NCBI GenBank assembly: GCA_031285605.1
Contig: JAITVW010000143.1
Span: 1-10,955 of the forward strand
Direction of reading: 5' to 3'
DNA: 10,955 nt
From: Fusobacteriales bacterium
GTDB lineage: Bacteria > Fusobacteriota > Fusobacteriia > Fusobacteriales > Leptotrichiaceae
The position numbers and the translations under genes were made by a program. This document shows, in pieces, positions 8,459 through 10,955 of the stretch (within the stretch, counting starts at the first letter, position 1; every line of letters begins with the position of its first letter). The notes under the pieces are model-generated. The model worked only from the letters and a program-made list of their open reading frames with translations. It was not told the origin of the DNA and ran no database searches.

Positions 8459-8714
8459 AATATCATTGGGAAATATGAGCCCGCTGTAGCAAGACACAGT
8501 CTCGGATTTATCGGCTGGTTGTTCAGGAATATGTCTGTACTCCCATATCCTTGCATAAGTTTAAATCCTTTGTATTTAGTTATAATACTATTGAATTTCT
8601 GCTTATGCAATTTTTTTGATTATTTCGCCACACTAAATAGTTCACAATCGGTTTATAATTGGTAAAAATCTTTTTTCCGGATTATAAAACTCTGTTTTTA
8701 TGTTCTTTGAAAAA
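8459..8714. other. Gene-free stretch with an unusually GC-rich left part
   Basis: There is no complete gene here. By my count 8461-8550 is about 46% G+C (41 of 90), while other spacers in this window are far poorer. A stop-free + frame without a usable start crosses most of it, and a short minus-strand frame also exists; neither resembles a protein I know. Besides the hairpin at 8551-8610 there is a second one, TTTATAAT (8652-8659) with ATTATAAA (8691-8698) plus GG/CC near the loop. A decayed gene or mobile-element end, or a structured RNA, would each fit. Confidence 0.4.
8551..8617 (+). terminator. Possible terminator of the bgl operon (long-loop hairpin)
   Basis: TTGCATAAG (8551-8559) is the exact reverse complement of CTTATGCAA (8602-8610), and the right arm runs into seven T residues. 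The 42-base loop is long for an intrinsic terminator, so this is tentative, but no better candidate lies after the phosphatase gene. Confidence 0.5.
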
Positions 8715-8743
8715 TTGACATTTCTATTATAAAGTGATATTAT
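8715..8743 (+). promoter_or_regulatory. Strong promoter for the S24-like gene
   Basis: TTGACA (8715-8720), a 17-base spacer and TATTAT (8738-8743), preceded by TGA (extended -10). The start would be near 8750, leaving a leader of only about 17 bases that is almost entirely the AGGAGG ribosome binding site (8754-8759). Confidence 0.85.
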
Positions 8744-8766
8744 TCTTACAGGAAGGAGGATGAAAT

Positions 8767-9084
8767 ATGTCAAAGGCAAGTTTTGTTGCTTCTTTGCTTA
8801 CACAGGGTCAGATGGTCGAGAAGTATAAAGAAGCGGGAAATTCTATGCTGCCAATACTAAAGTCAAATCAGCCGGTAACTCTGAAGCCGGTAACTGATGA
8901 AACAGACCTGAAAATAAGTGATATTGTATTCTGCAAAGTAAAGGGAAATTACTATACTCATTTAATATCAGGAATAAGAAACAAAAACGGACATACTGAG
9001 TACCAGATATCAAATAATCATAAGTTTGTAAATGGCTGGATTAAAAAAAAGAATATTTTTGGCAGAGTAGTTAAAATTTGGTAG
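8767..9084 (+). CDS. Stand-alone S24/LexA-like domain protein
   Basis: This 105-residue protein carries the S24/S26 (LexA and signal-peptidase-like) signature AGNSMLPIL, with S26 where the nucleophile would be, followed by DIVFCKVKGNYYTHLISGI and ISNNHKFVNGW. LexA and phage repressors have an N-terminal DNA-binding domain, which is absent here. Where LexA places the catalytic lysine, this protein has the HLISG segment (H65), so I infer it is probably not a normal Ser/Lys peptidase. There is no signal peptide or membrane segment, so it should be cytoplasmic. The start ATG has AGGAGG seven bases upstream. The gene is monocistronic, with a strong promoter and a terminator overlapping its stop codon. 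It may process or bind a partner, or be a diverged domain with another job; the function is unknown. Confidence 0.75.
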   Translation: MSKASFVASLLTQGQMVEKYKEAGNSMLPILKSNQPVTLKPVTDETDLKISDIVFCKVKGNYYTHLISGIRNKNGHTEYQISNNHKFVNGWIKKKNIFGRVVKIW

Positions 9085-9104
9085 ATTCCAGATTTTATTT
9101 TTTT
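9072..9104 (+). terminator. Terminator overlapping the stop codon of the S24-like gene
   Basis: TAAAATTTGG (9072-9081) pairs with CCAGATTTTA (9088-9097), ten pairs with one G-U, around a six-base loop that contains the TAG stop codon (9082-9084). Seven T residues follow. Confidence 0.85.
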
Positions 9105-9200
9105 ATTAAATGAAAATTTTGCTATAATTTATTCTTTTATTTAATTAATTCATTTTATTTTATTCTTCTCAAAATATTTCTCTTTATTGCTTTTTATTTA

Positions 9201-9229
9201 TTCAACTTCTTCTTTTTATGTGGTATAAT
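9201..9229 (+). promoter_or_regulatory. Promoter for the leucine-zipper membrane protein
   Basis: A consensus TATAAT (9224-9229) preceded by TGG forms an extended -10; a weak -35, TTCAAC (9201-9206), lies 17 bases upstream. A second extended -10, TGC-TATAAT (9123-9128), lies about 100 bases earlier and may be an additional start. Confidence 0.65.
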
Positions 9230-9277
9230 TCAAATGATTTATAAAATTAAGATACATAAATTTCAAGGGAGGTTTTT

Positions 9278-10162
9278 GTGAATAACAATGATGAAAAAAT
9301 ATTTGGCTTTCCAAGTGAGCATCTGGACGGAATTTTAGGTTATCCGGGTTATGACCTGGAAAGAACATTTACTATTACTGATATCACAGGAGACCGTATA
9401 TTTAACAAAGCGAATACAGATTTAAGCAAAGGATTTTTGAGTCTGGCAGGCATAAAAAACAGTAATGTAGTCGGTTCTTTTGGTAAAAGCCGTGAAAACA
9501 GCGGGAGTATAGTCAGTAAACTGGATCTCAGCGGTATACTCAATAAATCGAGTTCTGTTTCGGATAAGAATTTTCAAAATTCATCCGGAATTAAAAACAA
9601 CAATACATTTAACAAATCTGATATTTTTAATTCAAAGCCTCTGGATCTGAATAATATATCCAAAGAATTGCCTAAGCCTCTGATTCTGGAAGAGGATAAA
9701 AATAATTTCCGTAAAGAAAAACCGCCGTTGATCGAAGGAATCCACGAAATGAACAGAACAGAGGACGAAAATAAACATAAACCGGTAAAATTTCTTCGGG
9801 TAATTGAGGATGCAATACATGAATTCGAGAAGCCGGGCGGACATCAGCTTTCTGACTTGGAAAGGTATCTTGGACAAAATAACGGAAGAAATGATACTAA
9901 TAAACGTCTGGAAGAACTATCAGCTGCTAATAAAGTGCTGGAAGAACAGATAAAAGGGCTTAAGGCATCAAATGAATATCTTGAGAAACAGACTTTTGAG
10001 CTGGCAGACACTAATGCGAAGCTTAATATTCAGTTGATACATATTGAATCAGTAGCAGCAGGCACAGTTGAAGAATCCAAAAAGGTACAAAAAATAGCAA
10101 TATCAGCAGTTTTTTTAGCATTAATTCCATTTGTAATAGAGATTTTGCGAATAGTTTTTTAA
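9278..10162 (+). CDS. Tail-anchored membrane protein with leucine zipper, unknown function
   Basis: I do not recognise this 294-residue protein. It has no signal peptide. Residues 1-60 may fold (FGFPSEHLDGILGYPGYDLERTF). Residues 60-165 are Asn/Ser/Lys-rich and look disordered. Residues 208-255 form a very regular coiled coil, with leucine at 214, 221, 228, 235, 242 and 249 (six d positions in a row) and asparagine at a positions 218, 232 and 246. A single membrane helix at about 273-292 (ISAVFLALIPFVIEILRIVF) ends at the C-terminus, preceded by ESKKVQK. The positive-inside rule puts the bulk in the cytoplasm, so it is a tail-anchored protein that probably forms a parallel dimer. GTG 9278 is the start, with AGGGAGG five bases upstream. 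It is monocistronic, with its own promoter and a very strong terminator. A scaffold, a sensor or a membrane-targeted effector are all possible. Confidence 0.82.
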   Translation: MNNNDEKIFGFPSEHLDGILGYPGYDLERTFTITDITGDRIFNKANTDLSKGFLSLAGIKNSNVVGSFGKSRENSGSIVSKLDLSGILNKSSSVSDKNFQNSSGIKNNNTFNKSDIFNSKPLDLNNISKELPKPLILEEDKNNFRKEKPPLIEGIHEMNRTEDENKHKPVKFLRVIEDAIHEFEKPGGHQLSDLERYLGQNNGRNDTNKRLEELSAANKVLEEQIKGLKASNEYLEKQTFELADTNAKLNIQLIHIESVAAGTVEESKKVQKIAISAVFLALIPFVIEILRIVF

Positions 10163-10211
10163 AAAATGCAGTTTAGAATTTATAGATTAACTAAGAATAA
10201 AAATCATAACA

Positions 10212-10259
10212 GGAAAGTGTGGGAAGTAGTTTTTTGAAATTATTTCCCACACTTTTTTT
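10212..10259 (+). terminator. Very strong terminator after the zipper protein
   Basis: AAAGTGTGGGAA (10214-10225) pairs perfectly with TTCCCACACTTT (10244-10255); inner pairs can extend the stem to about 20. Seven T residues (10253-10259) end it. Confidence 0.95.
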
Positions 10260-10328
10260 CAATAAAAATATGATGTTTAATATTTGCAACAGAAAAAATA
10301 AGTTTTGGAAAATATTTCATGTACTTGG

Positions 10329-10357
10329 TTGACTATTTCTTTTTGTACAGCTATAAT
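10329..10357 (+). promoter_or_regulatory. Promoter for the 70-residue protein
   Basis: TTGACT (10329-10334), a 17-base spacer and a consensus TATAAT (10352-10357). The start would be near 10364, giving a leader of about 130 bases with no recognised riboswitch. Confidence 0.85.
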
Positions 10358-10494
10358 TAAAAATATGATAATTTATTTAGCAGATGATGTAACGACAAGC
10401 TGGTTTAAAGAATAAAATAAAAAAGTATACAGCGGAAATATTTACATATGAAAATTATTTTTAAAACTAAAATTAATATAACCGGGGGGATAAT

Positions 10495-10707
10495 ATGAAA
10501 AAATGTGTCAAAGATGTAATAAGTTATTTGAAGGTAAGATTTCCTGAAAGTATAAAAGATTATTACTATGACAGTGAAGTTGATATTTACATTGTGGAGC
10601 ATGATATCTTAGACTTGCTGGAAGATAGTGAATTTCAGGAAATAGTATATAGTAATTTATTTGATAATAATGTTTATAATGTACTTTTTGAATACAATCC
10701 TGAATAG
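10495..10707 (+). CDS. Small acidic protein of unknown function
   Basis: This 70-residue protein is not one I recognise. The first 20 residues are basic (KKCVKDVISYLKVRF). The rest is strongly acidic and aromatic (DYYYDSEVDIYIVEHDILDL, then EFQEIVYSNLFDNNVYNVLF), with no signal peptide or membrane helix. It is supported as a real gene by a near-consensus promoter, a G-rich GGGGGGA ribosome binding site five bases upstream of ATG, and a perfect terminator directly after its stop. The acidic, aromatic make-up would suit a binding or inhibitor protein (immunity protein or antitoxin-like), but no partner gene lies beside it, so this is only a suggestion. Confidence 0.7.
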   Translation: MKKCVKDVISYLKVRFPESIKDYYYDSEVDIYIVEHDILDLLEDSEFQEIVYSNLFDNNVYNVLFEYNPE

Positions 10708-10755
10708 AATAAAAATGCAGGAATATAATATCGGAACTATTCCTGCATTTTTATT
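10708..10755. terminator. Bidirectional terminator, 18-bp perfect stem
   Basis: Bases 10708-10725 (AATAAAAATGCAGGAATA) pair exactly with 10738-10755, around a 12-base loop. The core GCAGGAATA is flanked by A-runs on the left and T-runs on the right, so it can stop transcription from either side. It begins on the base after the stop codon of the small acidic gene. Confidence 0.93.
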
Positions 10756-10790
10756 GATAATTGGTTATAAAAAATTCAGAGGTAAAATTT

Positions 10791-10912
10791 TATAGTAATC
10801 GTTTTCTGTCATTTTATAATTATAAAAGTTATTTATAGAAAAAATGTAAATTTAAGATAATAATTTTGATAATAAAAGACAGTGTACAGATATAAAGAAA
10901 ACGATTACTATA
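10791..10912. promoter_or_regulatory. Perfect 17-bp inverted repeat, probable paired operators
   Basis: TATAGTAATCGTTTTCT (10791-10807) is the exact reverse complement of AGAAAACGATTACTATA (10896-10912), with 88 bases between. Each arm has the central CG and flanks of a LacI-family or cre-like site: AGAAAACGATTACT fits 12 of 14 positions of TGWNANCGNTNWCA. Between the arms a weak promoter, TTGATA (10866-10871) with TATAAA (10891-10896), would have its start inside the right arm, the usual place for a repressor site. The regulated gene would lie to the right of the window. Confidence 0.65.
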
Positions 10913-10917
10913 TATTT

Positions 10918-10955
10918 AAAAACAGCCGGTTGCTGAAAATCTGTTTTTTTTATTT
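10918..10955. terminator. Terminator or attenuator hairpin at the right edge
   Basis: AAAAACAG (10918-10925) pairs with CTGTTTTT (10941-10948) and is followed by T residues; inside, CAGC and GCTG (10923-10935) could form a competing small hairpin. With A-runs on the left and T-runs on the right it could work in both directions. It is either the end of a leftward gene beyond the window or a leader attenuator of a rightward operon. Confidence 0.6.

Noticed and set aside
8468..8560. Possible end of an IS200/IS605-type tnpB gene on the minus strand
   Set aside because: The translated fragment is too short, and no zinc-finger or RuvC motif or clear element end could be read. I keep only the compositional anomaly as a finding.

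Overview
The window is AT-rich DNA whose genes almost all lie on the + strand. The short lipoprotein signal peptides (MKKxxxxxFLxxSC), lysine- and isoleucine-rich proteins, strong Shine-Dalgarno sites and TTGACA/TATAAT-type promoters suggest a fermentative anaerobe, most likely of the Fusobacteriota (Leptotrichia/Sebaldella-like). A low-GC Firmicute cannot be excluded, because this is a judgement of style and not a database result.

Region 1 (1-3094) is thiol and redox chemistry. It opens with the 3' part of an AhpF/thioredoxin-reductase flavoprotein and its terminator. Next is an XRE-cupin regulator with its own extended -10 promoter. Then comes a two-gene unit of an exported lipoprotein thiol peroxidase (Tpx domain with both redox cysteines) and a TlpA-like thioredoxin-fold lipoprotein (WCPHC), closed by a terminator. 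The pair looks like a membrane-anchored peroxide defence module outside the cytoplasm.

Region 2 (about 3320-8617) is a complete aryl-beta-glucoside operon of bglGFB type: promoter, a leader with an RNA antiterminator (RAT) that overlaps an intrinsic terminator, a BglG/LicT antiterminator, a PTS EII permease (B-C-A domain order) and a GH1 6-phospho-beta-glucosidase. A secreted histidine phosphatase gene follows 36 bases later and probably shares the transcript. The sugar is phosphorylated on entry and then hydrolysed, and the antiterminator responds to PTS phosphorylation.

Region 3 (8459-10955) holds three small, separately expressed genes of unclear role, each with a good promoter or terminator. 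They are a stand-alone S24/LexA-like domain protein that appears to lack the catalytic lysine, a 294-residue tail-anchored protein with a very regular leucine zipper, and a 70-residue acidic protein. The window ends with a perfect 17-bp inverted repeat (arms 88 bp apart) that looks like a pair of LacI-family operators around a possible promoter, followed by a terminator-like hairpin at the edge.

The most original items are the lipoprotein Tpx/TlpA pair, the zipper protein, the right-end paired operators and the unexplained GC-rich stretch after the bgl operon.
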